Shown here one piece after another: positions 1 to 10,164 of a DNA stretch of 64,000 nt. Location: contig NZ_CP013926.1 of NCBI RefSeq assembly GCF_001562115.1, positions 3,596,001 through 3,660,000 of the forward strand, read 5' to 3'. Both the position numbers and the translations under genes were made by a program. A model generated the notes under the pieces. It was given only the letters and a program-made list of their open reading frames with translations. It was not told the DNA's origin and made no database searches. Each line of letters opens with the position of its first letter. Position 1 is the first letter of the stretch. This stretch comes from Alteromonas stellipolaris (lineage in GTDB: Bacteria > Pseudomonadota > Gammaproteobacteria > Enterobacterales > Alteromonadaceae).

Positions 1-1214
1 TCTTCACCAGCAACATCAGCTAAAGGCTTAGGTAAGCTAATGGGCGTGCCCAAAACGTTCTCTACCGTTTCACGGAATTTTGCAGGGTGTGCAGTCCCCA
101 AGAATAGGCCAATCTCGCCGTCTTCTAAGTCATGGCTAACTGCACGGTAAGCAATAGCCGCATGAGGCTCACTGGTGTAGCCTAACTGCGCTAATTGCCG
201 CATGGCTAACTGAGTGTACTCTTCATCTACCATTTCGCCTTTTAAGCAGCTTTTATCTACATAGCCTTGCTCAATTAAGGCTTCAATGCGTGGCCAATTG
301 TTAGGTTGGCTAACATCCATGGCATTCGACATGGTAGCGACTGTCTTCTTCGGTGCCCACTCGCCGGTTTTTAAATAGCGAGGTACAGTATCATTGGCGT
401 TAGTAGCAGCGATAAAGCGTTTGATCGGCAAGCCCATTGATTTAGCAATCATACCGGCAGTTAGGTTACCAAAGTTACCACTTGGTACTGAGATAACCAG
501 TTGGTCACGCTTTTCTTTAGGTAACTGACTTACCGCTTCAAAGTAATAGCACACTTGAGCTAGTAAGCGACTAATATTAATTGAGTTGGCTGAGTTAAGG
601 TGTAAACCTTCACGAATATCTGGGTCGTCGAATGAGGCCTTCACTAGCGACTGACATTCATCAAAGTCAGATTCCACCGCGACTGTGTGAATATTACCAC
701 CAAGGGTGGTAAACAGCTTTTCTTGCAGTGCACTAATTTTCCCTTTAGGGAACAAGATAACCACATTGATATTATCAATACCGTGGAATGCATGCGCTAC
801 CGCAGCCCCTGTATCTCCAGAGGTAGCAGTCAGAATAGTGACCGGTTTACCTTCACTGATTCTTGATAAGGTTTGCGCCATGAAGCGACCACCAAAATCT
901 TTAAACGCCAACGTGGGCCCGTGGAAAAGCTCCAAGGTATAAATGTTGTCGCTTACTTTCTCTACCGGCGCGCCAAAGGCAAACGCGGTATTCACGATTT
1001 CTTCTAATTCACCATTGTTAAGCTCATCACCAATAATGGCGCGAAGTACTGCAATGCTGCGCTCCGCGAACGGCATTTCAAGCAGTTCATCAATGTTTTC
1101 TAGTTTCGGAATATGAGTAGGGAAATACAAACCTTGTTGTTTACCCAACCCTCTTTTAACTGCTTCAGAAAATGAGGCAGTGTCCTGTGCATCTTTTAAA
1201 TTAACCAATTCCAC
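1..1214 (-). CDS. thrC: threonine synthase, partial (C-terminus beyond window)
   Basis: PLP enzyme that converts O-phosphohomoserine to threonine, the last step of the pathway. The N-terminal 404 codons are visible and the stop lies outside the window; the family is about 430 residues. The motif HGPTLAFKDFGG around residue 98-109 carries the lysine (about K105) expected to bind PLP. The start is a GTG preceded by an AAAGG-like ribosome site about 8 bases upstream; no ATG fits better. It is the third gene of the thr operon, 53 bases after thrB, so it should share the threonine/isoleucine attenuator upstream of thrA. Confidence 0.95.
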   Translation of the reverse strand, partial: MELVNLKDAQDTASFSEAVKRGLGKQQGLYFPTHIPKLENIDELLEMPFAERSIAVLRAIIGDELNNGELEEIVNTAFAFGAPVEKVSDNIYTLELFHGPTLAFKDFGGRFMAQTLSRISEGKPVTILTATSGDTGAAVAHAFHGIDNINVVILFPKGKISALQEKLFTTLGGNIHTVAVESDFDECQSLVKASFDDPDIREGLHLNSANSINISRLLAQVCYYFEAVSQLPKEKRDQLVISVPSGNFGNLTAGMIAKSMGLPIKRFIAATNANDTVPRYLKTGEWAPKKTVATMSNAMDVSQPNNWPRIEALIEQGYVDKSCLKGEMVDEEYTQLAMRQLAQLGYTSEPHAAIAYRAVSHDLEDGEIGLFLGTAHPAKFRETVENVLGTPISLPKPLADVAGE

Positions 1215-1267
1215 GTTTTAATACCTTTTTTCGTTGTGCCGTAACATCTAGCTGCTGTATCACTTCA

Positions 1268-2221
1268 TTAAGTGATAGGGCCAACCGTGGTTCCCTGCTC
1301 AGGGATTTGGCACACATGGCTAAAGCCATCTTCATTTTGAATATAATGTTCGTCTAAATAGGCAACGATACGCTGCGCTTTTTCTTCACTGTCACACACG
1401 GCAAATACCGTTGGGCCTGAACCCGAAATACCAAAGGCTAACGCGCCTTCTTGCTCGCTGAAGGCTCTTGCGTCATCGAAACCCGGTAATAGCTGTTTAC
1501 GATAGGGTTCAGCAATCACATCTTTCATCACCGAAGCTGCAAGCTCATTTTCTCCTGCATGCAAGGCGTGTACAAACACCCCTAGCTGGCGACCAAATGT
1601 TAGCGCTGTGGCCATGTCAACCTGCTTGGGTAATATGTCTCGGGCGGCCGCCGTAGATACGCTAATACCAGAATAACAAATAGCATAATACCAGTCTTTC
1701 ACTAAAGGTAGCGACAAGGTAACTGGCGACGTAGCGCCTGTCATCAATGTCATACCGCCAACATAACATGGCGCTACGTTATCGTAGTGAATACTACCGC
1801 TGATTTGCCCTTCTAATTCGCCCATCATGGTCAACAAAGTGTCTTCATCGAAGGGATAATCGAAAAAAGCATTTAGCGCAACGAAGGCAGCAACAATTGA
1901 GCTTGCGCTCGACCCCAGTCCACTGCCGATAGGCAAGTTTTTAGATAAGGTCATCGCCACTGGCGTGGTGGTTTTACCCACCTTTTCCATTTGCGCACAA
2001 AAGTAGTGATAGCATTGCGTCACAATATTGCTATCGGCGTCGCCAGGCAATTTGTGTGCGAAAGGGCCAACCGTGTTTAACGAAAAGGTATCTGCACTCT
2101 CAATATCGACTTCGTCGCCTAAGCGGGAACCATCGACAGGGGCAAGCGCGGCGCCTAGTACATCAAACCCTAAACTTACATTGCCAATAGATGCTGGCGC
2201 ATATGCTCGTAATGCTTTCAT
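1268..2221 (-). CDS. thrB: homoserine kinase
   Basis: Phosphorylates L-homoserine with ATP to O-phosphohomoserine, the substrate of ThrC. At 317 residues it has the usual GHMP-kinase length. The glycine/serine-rich ATP loop PIGSGLGSSASS lies at residues 97-108, and a C-terminal GISGSGPTVFAV motif is typical of the family. It sits between thrA (62-base gap) and thrC on the same strand, so it is the middle gene of a classical thrABC operon. Confidence 0.97.
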   Translation of the reverse strand: MKALRAYAPASIGNVSLGFDVLGAALAPVDGSRLGDEVDIESADTFSLNTVGPFAHKLPGDADSNIVTQCYHYFCAQMEKVGKTTTPVAMTLSKNLPIGSGLGSSASSIVAAFVALNAFFDYPFDEDTLLTMMGELEGQISGSIHYDNVAPCYVGGMTLMTGATSPVTLSLPLVKDWYYAICYSGISVSTAAARDILPKQVDMATALTFGRQLGVFVHALHAGENELAASVMKDVIAEPYRKQLLPGFDDARAFSEQEGALAFGISGSGPTVFAVCDSEEKAQRIVAYLDEHYIQNEDGFSHVCQIPEQGTTVGPIT

Positions 2222-2283
2222 AATACTTTTCTTTAATTACTCTTTTAACTTCAGTGGCTCTTTTGTTCTAGAAGAAGAGCCAG

Positions 2284-4749
2284 TTAGTGTGCCATTTGCT
2301 TCCATGGCATAGTACGCAGTATATCTGCAAATACACCCGCAGCCGTTACTGTACCACCTGCCCCATAGCCTCGAATAACATAAGGAATAGGCTGGTAATA
2401 ATCGCTGTTAATGGCCAACGCGTTTTCGCCGTCTTTTACTTGCGATAATGGGTTAGATGCAGGTACCGCCTCAATAGTTACTTTACACTTATCGCCTTCA
2501 ATGCTGCCAATATAGCGAAGTACTTTTCCTTCGGCTTTTGCAGCATCTACACGCTTAGCGAATTCAGCATCAAGTTCAGGTAACTGTGTCATGAATTCAT
2601 CAATGGAGCAGTCTTCGGCAAAACCGGCTGGCAACACTGATTCAATTTCAATATCAGAAAGTTCAAGATCTAGGTCTGCTTCACGAGCCATAATAAGCAG
2701 TTTACGCGCAACGTCCATACCACTTAAGTCATCACGGGGATCTGGCTCGGTATACCCATTGTCTTTAGCTGAACCAGTGGCTTGCGATAACGACATGCCT
2801 TCTTCTAATTTACCGAATACGTAAGATAAGCTGCCTGACAATATACCTTCGAAACGATGCAACACATCACCGGCACTAAATAGCTTTTGAAGGTTATCGA
2901 TAACCGGCAAGCCGGCACCTACTGTGGTTTCGTACAAGTACTGACGGTTGGTAGATAATGCCGTCTTTTTCAATTTACGATAGTAGTCTATTGAACTAGT
3001 ATTGGCTTTCTTGTTTGGTGTCACTACGTGAAAACCATTTTCCATCATGTCTACATATTGCTGAGCAATAGCATCATGACTGGTGCAATCCACAATAACT
3101 GGGTTTACTAAGCTATTGTCGTTCACAAACTGCTGCAAACGTTCAACAGAAAGCCCTTCGCTGGCCGCATCTAATGCGGGTTTCCAGTCTTGGTTTAGGT
3201 CAATACCTTGGCTATTGAGTAACAACTTACGGCTATTGGCAATACCGTAAACCCGCAACTGAATATTACGATTAAGTAAAGCTGGCTGTTGTTTTGCAAT
3301 TTGGCTTAACAGCTCGGTTCCCACGTTGCCACACCCTACTAAAAATACATCAATGGTATGGCGGTCTGAGAAAAAATTCTGATGGATTACCTTAACGGCT
3401 TTTTTCGCCCGTTTATTTTCAATAACCGTTGAAATAGAGCGTTCTGAAGACCCTTGGGCAATTGCCACGTTATTAACGCGAGCTTGCGCCAACGAGTTAA
3501 AGAAGCGCGCCGCTAAGCCCTTCGCATGACGCATACCGTCACCCACTAGGGTAACAATCGCTAAGTCGTGGCGTACTTCAATAGGATCTAACAATTGGTT
3601 TTGCAACTCTAACGCAAAAGCATCTTCTAACAAGCTTAATGCGCGATCAGCATCTTTGCTTTGAATACAGAAGCTTATTGAGTATTCAGAAGATGACTGA
3701 GTGATTAGGCTTATAGAAATATTAGCATTCGACATTACTTCAAACACACGGCTCGCCATGCCAACCATGCCTTTTAGGCCAGGACCTGCCACGTTGAACA
3801 TAGTGACATTTTCAAGTTGTGAGATGCCTTTAACCGAGGTCCATTTTTCACTGGCTTCGTTACTAATTAACGTGCCAGGTGCCGCAGGGTTAAGCGTATT
3901 ACGAATTAGGCAAGGAATATGATGCTGTGCAATTGGCCCAATGGTTTTAGGGTGAAGTACTTTCGCACCAAAATAAGAAAGCTCCATGGCTTCTTGATAA
4001 GTTAGCTTATCAAGAAGTACTGCGCCTTCAACCTGATTCGGATCGGCATTATACACGCCGTCTACATCGGTCCAGATCTCACAACAGCTCGCGTCGATAC
4101 AAGCCGCTAAAATAGCCGCAGAGTAGTCAGAGCCATTGCGTCCAAGCGTTACTTTTTCACCGGCCTCGTTCGCAGCAACAAAACCAGGCATTACCAATAA
4201 TTCACTGCCATCTACAGGCACATCAGTAAAACGAGCTTTACTTAATGAAACATCAGCAATGCTGTCTAAGTACTCACCTTCTGCAAGAATGTAAGTCACA
4301 GGGTCGATAATACGATTTTTAACGCCTTTTGCCGTTAAGATACCGCTAAATAACGTAACCGAGATGTACTCACCAATACTTAATATACCGGCTGCAATAT
4401 TGTCAGGTGCTACACCTAACAATTTAATGCCATCGAGGTGCTGATTGAGTACACGCAGTTGCGCCTGAATAAAGTCAGTAACATCAGCGTGAGCGAAGCC
4501 GCTGAGCTCTTCGTTTAGTGCATCAGCAATACCGGTCACGGTAGACGTCAATTTTTCAAATAGAGGGTGGAAATCTTCGCCAGCGGCTGCTTGCTCACAC
4601 AAAAGTGACAATGCATTCGTTACCCCTTTAGGGGCAGAAAGTACCACTGCAGCGCCATCGGTTTGGTGGGTGGCCGTGCTAATGTCGTTCACGCGCAAGT
4701 AGCGCGGTGCGTCGGCAAGTGATGAGCCCCCAAACTTTAAGACTTTCAT
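2284..4749 (-). CDS. thrA: bifunctional aspartokinase I / homoserine dehydrogenase I
   Basis: Catalyses the first step (aspartate to aspartyl-phosphate) and third step (aspartate semialdehyde to homoserine) of threonine synthesis. The 821-residue length matches the E. coli fusion (about 820). The N-terminal kinase begins with KFGGSSLAD. ACT-type regulatory segments occupy roughly residues 310-460, where threonine feedback is expected. The C-terminal dehydrogenase starts with the Rossmann motif FLVGCGNVGTELL near residue 465. First structural gene after the thrL leader and attenuator. Aspartate semialdehyde made in this branch is also a substrate of the carboxynorspermidine pathway at 22.1-24.5 kb. 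Confidence 0.97.
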   Translation of the reverse strand: MKVLKFGGSSLADAPRYLRVNDISTATHQTDGAAVVLSAPKGVTNALSLLCEQAAAGEDFHPLFEKLTSTVTGIADALNEELSGFAHADVTDFIQAQLRVLNQHLDGIKLLGVAPDNIAAGILSIGEYISVTLFSGILTAKGVKNRIIDPVTYILAEGEYLDSIADVSLSKARFTDVPVDGSELLVMPGFVAANEAGEKVTLGRNGSDYSAAILAACIDASCCEIWTDVDGVYNADPNQVEGAVLLDKLTYQEAMELSYFGAKVLHPKTIGPIAQHHIPCLIRNTLNPAAPGTLISNEASEKWTSVKGISQLENVTMFNVAGPGLKGMVGMASRVFEVMSNANISISLITQSSSEYSISFCIQSKDADRALSLLEDAFALELQNQLLDPIEVRHDLAIVTLVGDGMRHAKGLAARFFNSLAQARVNNVAIAQGSSERSISTVIENKRAKKAVKVIHQNFFSDRHTIDVFLVGCGNVGTELLSQIAKQQPALLNRNIQLRVYGIANSRKLLLNSQGIDLNQDWKPALDAASEGLSVERLQQFVNDNSLVNPVIVDCTSHDAIAQQYVDMMENGFHVVTPNKKANTSSIDYYRKLKKTALSTNRQYLYETTVGAGLPVIDNLQKLFSAGDVLHRFEGILSGSLSYVFGKLEEGMSLSQATGSAKDNGYTEPDPRDDLSGMDVARKLLIMAREADLDLELSDIEIESVLPAGFAEDCSIDEFMTQLPELDAEFAKRVDAAKAEGKVLRYIGSIEGDKCKVTIEAVPASNPLSQVKDGENALAINSDYYQPIPYVIRGYGAGGTVTAAGVFADILRTMPWKQMAH

Positions 4750-4810
4750 GTGCTGCTCCTATATCGGTTACGCCAGGTTACTGCTTTTAACGGTTACTAT
4801 GACGTGAGTA

Positions 4811-4843
4811 AAAAAAAGCCCGCTCTCTGTGAGGGCGGGCTTT
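4811..4843 (-). terminator. thr operon attenuator terminator
   Basis: On the minus strand a GC-rich hairpin (arms GCCCGC / GCGGGC, extended by AAA/TTT pairs, about 11-base loop) is followed by a run of at least seven T. It lies between the stop of thrL and the start of thrA, the position of a transcription attenuator. The competing antiterminator fold was not worked out. Confidence 0.88.
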
Positions 4844-4865
4844 CGTTGTCTTATGCTTACTTGCA

Positions 4866-4937
4866 CTAGCCAGCGACCGCCCGTTTTAAGGTGGTAATCA
4901 TAATGCCGGTGGTGCCAATAAGAAGAATCGTTTTCAT
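4866..4937 (-). CDS. thrL: thr operon leader peptide
   Basis: A 23-codon ORF (MKTILLIGTTGIMITT...AVAG) on the minus strand upstream of thrA. It holds five threonine and five isoleucine codons, concentrated in residues 3-16, the composition expected of a leader peptide that senses charged tRNA-Thr and tRNA-Ile. The attenuator hairpin follows its stop by 22 bases. When both amino acids are scarce a stalled ribosome should prevent terminator formation and let thrABC be transcribed. The ribosome site is weak. A perfect 12-base palindrome (ATAGACGTCTAT, 4954-4965) lies just upstream and could be a regulatory site; no convincing promoter was found. Confidence 0.9.
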   Translation of the reverse strand: MKTILLIGTTGIMITTLKRAVAG

Positions 4938-5078
4938 AGGGTCAATTTGCCGTATAGACGTCTATCTGTCAACCGCAGTTTTCACCATACTGTATTGCAA
5001 AAAGTGAAACACAATCCATTTCACATTTCGATTTCAGCGATATTCCATTATAAGTGGCAGAAAATATAACGAAACCCA

Positions 5079-5954
5079 CTATTCATCATCAATTAACTTC
5101 GCCGATAGAAAATCAACTAATAAGCGTATTTTTGGCACTAAATGCCTATTCGATGGGAACAATGCCCATACCGCCTCTCGCTTGTCTCGATAGGGCGATA
5201 GCACTTCAATTAACTTGCCTGAGGCTAACGAATCGCGCACATAAAACCCTGGAAGTTGCACTAATCCCAGCCCAGCCAAGGCAGCATGATGTAGTGCATT
5301 ACCACTGTTGTACTTCACACGTCCCTTCACCCTTACGGTTTGTATTTTCCCGTCATGATTAAAGCGCCAGTGAGGCTGTGAACCTACTAAGCACTGATGT
5401 TCACTAAGCATGTTGGTACTCGTTGGTGCAGGAAAAGCATGTAAATATTCAGGGCTGGCGCAAACGTAGAGTTGCCGAGTAGCCAGCTTTTTGGCCACCA
5501 TTGTCGAGTCTTCTAAATTGCCAATGCGGATAGCAAGGTCAAAGCCCTCGTCGATAATATCCATCGTGTCGTTAGTAAACCGGCACTCCACCTCTATACC
5601 TTCGTATTTTTTCAAAAACTGATTAATAAGCGGAGCAATAAAAGCCTCGCCAAAGGCGACTGGCACGGTGAGCTTAATTAGTCCTTGGGGTACTTCTTGA
5701 AGTTGGCTCACGTTGAGCTCTGCCTCTGCCAAGGCACTTAGTGCGGGCTGGCATTGCTCAAAATAAATGTGCCCAGCTTGAGTCAGTGACACACTTCGAG
5801 TAGTGCGGTTGAATAACTTTACCCCTAAACGCTTTTCCACGTTAGCGACTTTTCTACTAATTTGCGCACCTGATGTGTCTAACTTGGTAGCCGCCGCGGT
5901 AAAACTGCCAGTACTGGCCACTGCGCAAAACTCTGCAATACCTTCCCACATCAT
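5079..5954 (-). CDS. LysR-family transcriptional regulator
   Basis: 291 residues, the family length. The N-terminal winged helix-turn-helix covers about residues 1-60 (FCAVASTGSFTAAATKLDTSGAQISRK is cut here to its role: the helix-turn-helix), followed by a periplasmic-binding-like effector domain from about residue 90. The sequence resembles the CrgA/AaeR-like group that includes regulators next to oxidoreductases. It is transcribed divergently from frmA with a 240-base shared control region, so frmA is the likely target. The effector is unknown. Confidence 0.9.
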   Translation of the reverse strand: MMWEGIAEFCAVASTGSFTAAATKLDTSGAQISRKVANVEKRLGVKLFNRTTRSVSLTQAGHIYFEQCQPALSALAEAELNVSQLQEVPQGLIKLTVPVAFGEAFIAPLINQFLKKYEGIEVECRFTNDTMDIIDEGFDLAIRIGNLEDSTMVAKKLATRQLYVCASPEYLHAFPAPTSTNMLSEHQCLVGSQPHWRFNHDGKIQTVRVKGRVKYNSGNALHHAALAGLGLVQLPGFYVRDSLASGKLIEVLSPYRDKREAVWALFPSNRHLVPKIRLLVDFLSAKLIDDE

Positions 5955-6101
5955 GGCGTTTACCCTTATTGATTCTAGTTTGCTGCATGGTGCTTACAAT
6001 TGATGATACTCAATAAAGGGCACCGTTTAACTGATAATTAAACACCAACTAATTATTACACTCAAGTAATAATGAATTACCAAATCTGTATTTATAAAAC
6101 C

Positions 6102-6119
6102 AGACCTCAGGTCTATAAT
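6102..6119 (+). promoter_or_regulatory. candidate frmA promoter with overlapping dyad
   Basis: A perfect 13-base inverted repeat (AGACCT-C-AGGTCT, 6102-6114) runs directly into a consensus -10 box TATAAT (6114-6119), 76 bases before the frmA start. No good -35 box is seen at 17 bases (TTTATA at 6091-6096), as expected for a promoter that needs an activator or is blocked by a repressor. The binding protein is unknown; the divergent LysR regulator is the nearest candidate. Confidence 0.5.
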
Positions 6120-6185
6120 CTATCTCATAACCTAGACATTACAGGTAGCGGCATCGTGCTGTTTACCCACGCAGTATTATATTAG

Positions 6186-7343
<1,158 letters not shown>

Positions 7344-7374
7344 CTCTTAGTTGTCACTATTGCCGTCAAGTGTA

Positions 7375-7410
7375 AAAGGCCCGCGTTGAGTAACTTATGC
7401 GGGCTTTTTT
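7375..7410 (+). terminator. rho-independent terminator after frmA
   Basis: Hairpin with arms GCCCGC (7379-7384) and GCGGGC (7399-7404), followed by six T and preceded by AAAA. It can therefore also end transcription of the convergent response-regulator gene. Confidence 0.85.
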
Positions 7411-7414
7411 GTGT

Positions 7415-8059
7415 TTACAACCAACCCAATTCTAGCGCTTTAAGTACTGCTCGGGTTCTGTCTCGTACCCCCATTTTCGCCATAATCGCAGAAACTTGAT
7501 TTTTAACCGTTCCGGTTGATTTAAACATCGCTTCAGATATTTCTTTATTGCTGTAACCGGCGGCAACTAAGCGTAAAATTTCTATTTCTTTTGGGCTTAA
7601 GGTTTCTGGCTGTTCAAACGACTCGAAATTCACTTCTAACCCTTGCAACCCTTTAAGCACTTTTTCGGTTACGCTTGGTTGAATAAGGGTTTCCCCATTA
7701 ACTACCGATTTAATTGCGCTAATTAAAGTTTCCAGCGAGACATCTTTAAGTAAATATCCTTTCGCCCCCGACTGCATCGCTTGGGTCACCAGTTCGTGAT
7801 CGTCAAATGTGGTTAGCATAATAACGGGGGTATCGATGTTATGGTCGCGCATGGCACGCAAGGCATCAATTCCCGTCATTTCGGGCATACGAATGTCCAT
7901 TAATACAATATCTGCACTATTAATAGTAAGCGTATTAATAACTTGGGCACCGTCATCACATTCCGCGACTACTTCAACACTGCTATCCAGTGCCAACAAC
8001 GATCGAATACCTTGTCGCACTAGCATTTGGTCTTCTACCAACACAACACGAATGCTCAT
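7415..8059 (-). CDS. NarL/LuxR-family response regulator
   Basis: 214 residues. The receiver domain has acidic residues E9-D10, phospho-acceptor D55 (LMDIRMP) and K105. A LuxR-type helix-turn-helix occupies about residues 150-210 (LSPKEIEILRLVAAGYSNKE). Its ATG overlaps the end of the upstream histidine kinase gene by 4 bases, so the two are translationally coupled and form one two-component system. A dyad in the promoter region between the kinase and the divergent membrane protein (9237-9262) is a candidate binding site. Confidence 0.95.
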   Translation of the reverse strand: MSIRVVLVEDQMLVRQGIRSLLALDSSVEVVAECDDGAQVINTLTINSADIVLMDIRMPEMTGIDALRAMRDHNIDTPVIMLTTFDDHELVTQAMQSGAKGYLLKDVSLETLISAIKSVVNGETLIQPSVTEKVLKGLQGLEVNFESFEQPETLSPKEIEILRLVAAGYSNKEISEAMFKSTGTVKNQVSAIMAKMGVRDRTRAVLKALELGWL

Positions 8060-9195
8060 AGCGGCTCCGGCAACAATATATGTGTAGAAAAGCCATGTTT
8101 ATTAAAACTAAACTTCACTGAGCCACCCGCCTCTTCGATTCGCTCCGACATACCTGTTAACCCATTCCCTAACTGTATTGTTTTTGCCGTAGGCACTTGT
8201 TCATCCTGTAGCGTTAATGAATACCCTTCTTGGTTTTTTTCCAAGGTCACATACAAGTGCGCAGACTGCGTATGCTTAATAGTATTGGTTAAGCTTTCTT
8301 GTACACAGCGAAGCAAAATATCAGCTGTCGAGACATCTTCAATACTGACATTATCAGCAATAGATAATTGAAGGCTGGGTCGCGGTAAGTCTTTAAATAA
8401 TGCCCTTACCGCTTGTTGCCAATCTAATGGCGCGTTTTCACGAATATCAGAAACCGCTTCTCGCACATCTGAAAGTAACAACTTTGCTAAGCTGTGACAT
8501 TGGTCTACATGTGCCTTTACCTCGTCTTGGCCTGCTGCGTTGGCTTTGTGGGAAGCCACCTGCAAGTGAATGGTCAGTGCAGTTAAGTGGTGACCCAGTA
8601 CATCGTGAATATTTCTGGCAATTCGCAGCCTTTCGTCTTGCCGACCAGCTTGGTGAATAAGTTGCTGGGTACTGGTTAATTGTCGATTTAGTGCTTCGGA
8701 TTTTTCTCTGGCCGACTTTTCTTTAATAGCCACATTCGACATCATCATGGCAAACAAATTAAATGTCCAAAACAGCGCCGCTGTTAGCCATGCGTGGGGA
8801 TCTTGCCAATAAAAGGTATGTATCACTCCTAAAGGTAATGCGGCGAATACCGAAACGACCAAACACGTTCCCCACCCTGCATAATAAGGTAACAGTGCCG
8901 ACCATATCACCAAAAATATAGCAAGGTAGCTGTAGGGAAGTAAGAACAAACCTCCCACTGCCAATAAGTACATTGCAATTAATAGAGGAATACGCCACTT
9001 AGGAAGCGTCATATCTCGGCGAGTTATTACGCTAAGGCACGCCGCTATTCCAACAACCACCGCAACAATTAACCATGGCCTGTGGGATGAGGCACCATAT
9101 TTTGCAAATGCATAGTAAAGCGCTGAGCAACTCACAAACAGCCATGTAACTGAGGCGCTTGCTCGCTCTATATTAAAAAAACTAATTATTTTCAT
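8056..9195 (-). CDS. DesK-like membrane sensor histidine kinase
   Basis: 379 residues. The N-terminal half has about five to six predicted transmembrane helices (residues 13-155) and almost no extracellular domain, suggesting it senses a signal in or at the membrane. A coiled linker is followed by the HisKA_3 dimerisation domain with phospho-acceptor H197 (RNIHDVLGHH). The ATPase domain has an N-box near LLRCVQESLTNTIKH and a G-box GNGLTGMSERI. Partner of the overlapping NarL-type regulator. The signal is unknown. Confidence 0.93.
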   Translation of the reverse strand: MKIISFFNIERASASVTWLFVSCSALYYAFAKYGASSHRPWLIVAVVVGIAACLSVITRRDMTLPKWRIPLLIAMYLLAVGGLFLLPYSYLAIFLVIWSALLPYYAGWGTCLVVSVFAALPLGVIHTFYWQDPHAWLTAALFWTFNLFAMMMSNVAIKEKSAREKSEALNRQLTSTQQLIHQAGRQDERLRIARNIHDVLGHHLTALTIHLQVASHKANAAGQDEVKAHVDQCHSLAKLLLSDVREAVSDIRENAPLDWQQAVRALFKDLPRPSLQLSIADNVSIEDVSTADILLRCVQESLTNTIKHTQSAHLYVTLEKNQEGYSLTLQDEQVPTAKTIQLGNGLTGMSERIEEAGGSVKFSFNKHGFSTHILLPEPL

Positions 9196-9236
9196 AAACC
9201 TATTATTAACTTAAGCGGGAATAAATACATAGGCCA

Positions 9237-9262
9237 AAAGTCACTTTCTATCTTGTGACTTT
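9237..9262. promoter_or_regulatory. inverted repeat between kinase gene and membrane-protein gene
   Basis: Perfect 8-base arms AAAGTCAC (9237-9244) and GTGACTTT (9255-9262) separated by 10 bases, in the 132-base divergent intergenic region. Position and symmetry fit an operator for a dimeric regulator such as the adjacent NarL-type protein. The assignment is inference. Confidence 0.5.
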
Positions 9263-9327
9263 CAGCACTAATACAACAAAGAAGATATTGGCAAACTGAC
9301 TACATCACAACATTAAGGATGTAAGTC

Positions 9328-10098
9328 ATGCAGAACATTCACAGCGCTATCGTTATATTTCATATTATTTGTGGTGCAATATCACTGTTACTTTTTTGGG
9401 GGCCATGCTTCACTAAGAAGGGCGGAAAACAACATAAAAAGATAGGTAACATTTACTTGGCCACAATGACGCTGACATCAGTCAGTGGCGTGGTTAGCTC
9501 ATCATTAGTGCTGCTTGCTCCCCTTCTCATTTTCCCTACAATGCCGGCACATTTTGAATCTGTTGAGTATTTTCTTGCTTACCTTCAAGGCCAATACATA
9601 TTTTTATTGATGCTAAGCCTGCTGGTTTGGAACAACGTTCGCCACGCAAAACGGGTGCTTGAAGTAAAAGCGAATCGTGCCGAACTTCGTAATATTGAAT
9701 ACTTATGGCTACCCAGCGCATTATTTATCGTGGCCAGCATTGCCTTATATCAAGGCATAAAATACAACATTACACTGACCCAAATTTTTGCCCCCCTTGC
9801 TCTTTTTAACTGTATTGGTATTGCACGATATGCATTCAAAAATGACATCGCTAAGGGGGAATGGGTAATTCAACACATTGGGCATATTATCGGGTCAGGC
9901 ATTGGAGCCTACACTGCGTTTTTCGCTTTCGGTGGCCGCTCGCTATTTCAAAGCCTCCCCCTACTTCAAATAGGAAGTTGGGTATTGCCAAGTTTAATCG
10001 GCGTCCCTTTTATTATTTGGCTAAGTAGGAAGTATTTGAATATGTTTAATCCAACTGCCCTTTCGACATCAATCGTTAAAAAACCATCAAACACATAG
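9328..10098 (+). CDS. multi-pass membrane protein, DUF2306-like
   Basis: 256 residues with about seven hydrophobic segments. The beginning has a membrane helix with HIICG, then a cytoplasmic KKGGKQHKKIG stretch, a layout I associate with DUF2306-type predicted membrane proteins of unknown function. It is divergent from the DesK-like two-component system and likely its target, by analogy with DesK/DesR systems that control a neighbouring membrane gene. Start chosen at the ATG after AAGGATG (weak spacing). Confidence 0.7.
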   Translation: MQNIHSAIVIFHIICGAISLLLFWGPCFTKKGGKQHKKIGNIYLATMTLTSVSGVVSSSLVLLAPLLIFPTMPAHFESVEYFLAYLQGQYIFLLMLSLLVWNNVRHAKRVLEVKANRAELRNIEYLWLPSALFIVASIALYQGIKYNITLTQIFAPLALFNCIGIARYAFKNDIAKGEWVIQHIGHIIGSGIGAYTAFFAFGGRSLFQSLPLLQIGSWVLPSLIGVPFIIWLSRKYLNMFNPTALSTSIVKKPSNT

Positions 10099-10164
10099 TG
10101 CACTTGCTCTTTACCAGAAAAATATATTAGTGTGTATATATCATACAAAAGGATTTGTGATTTC

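Noticed and set aside
4967..4972. TTGACA box upstream of thrL as the operon -35
   Set aside because: At 16-18 bases downstream there is no acceptable -10, and the start site would fall too close to the leader ATG.
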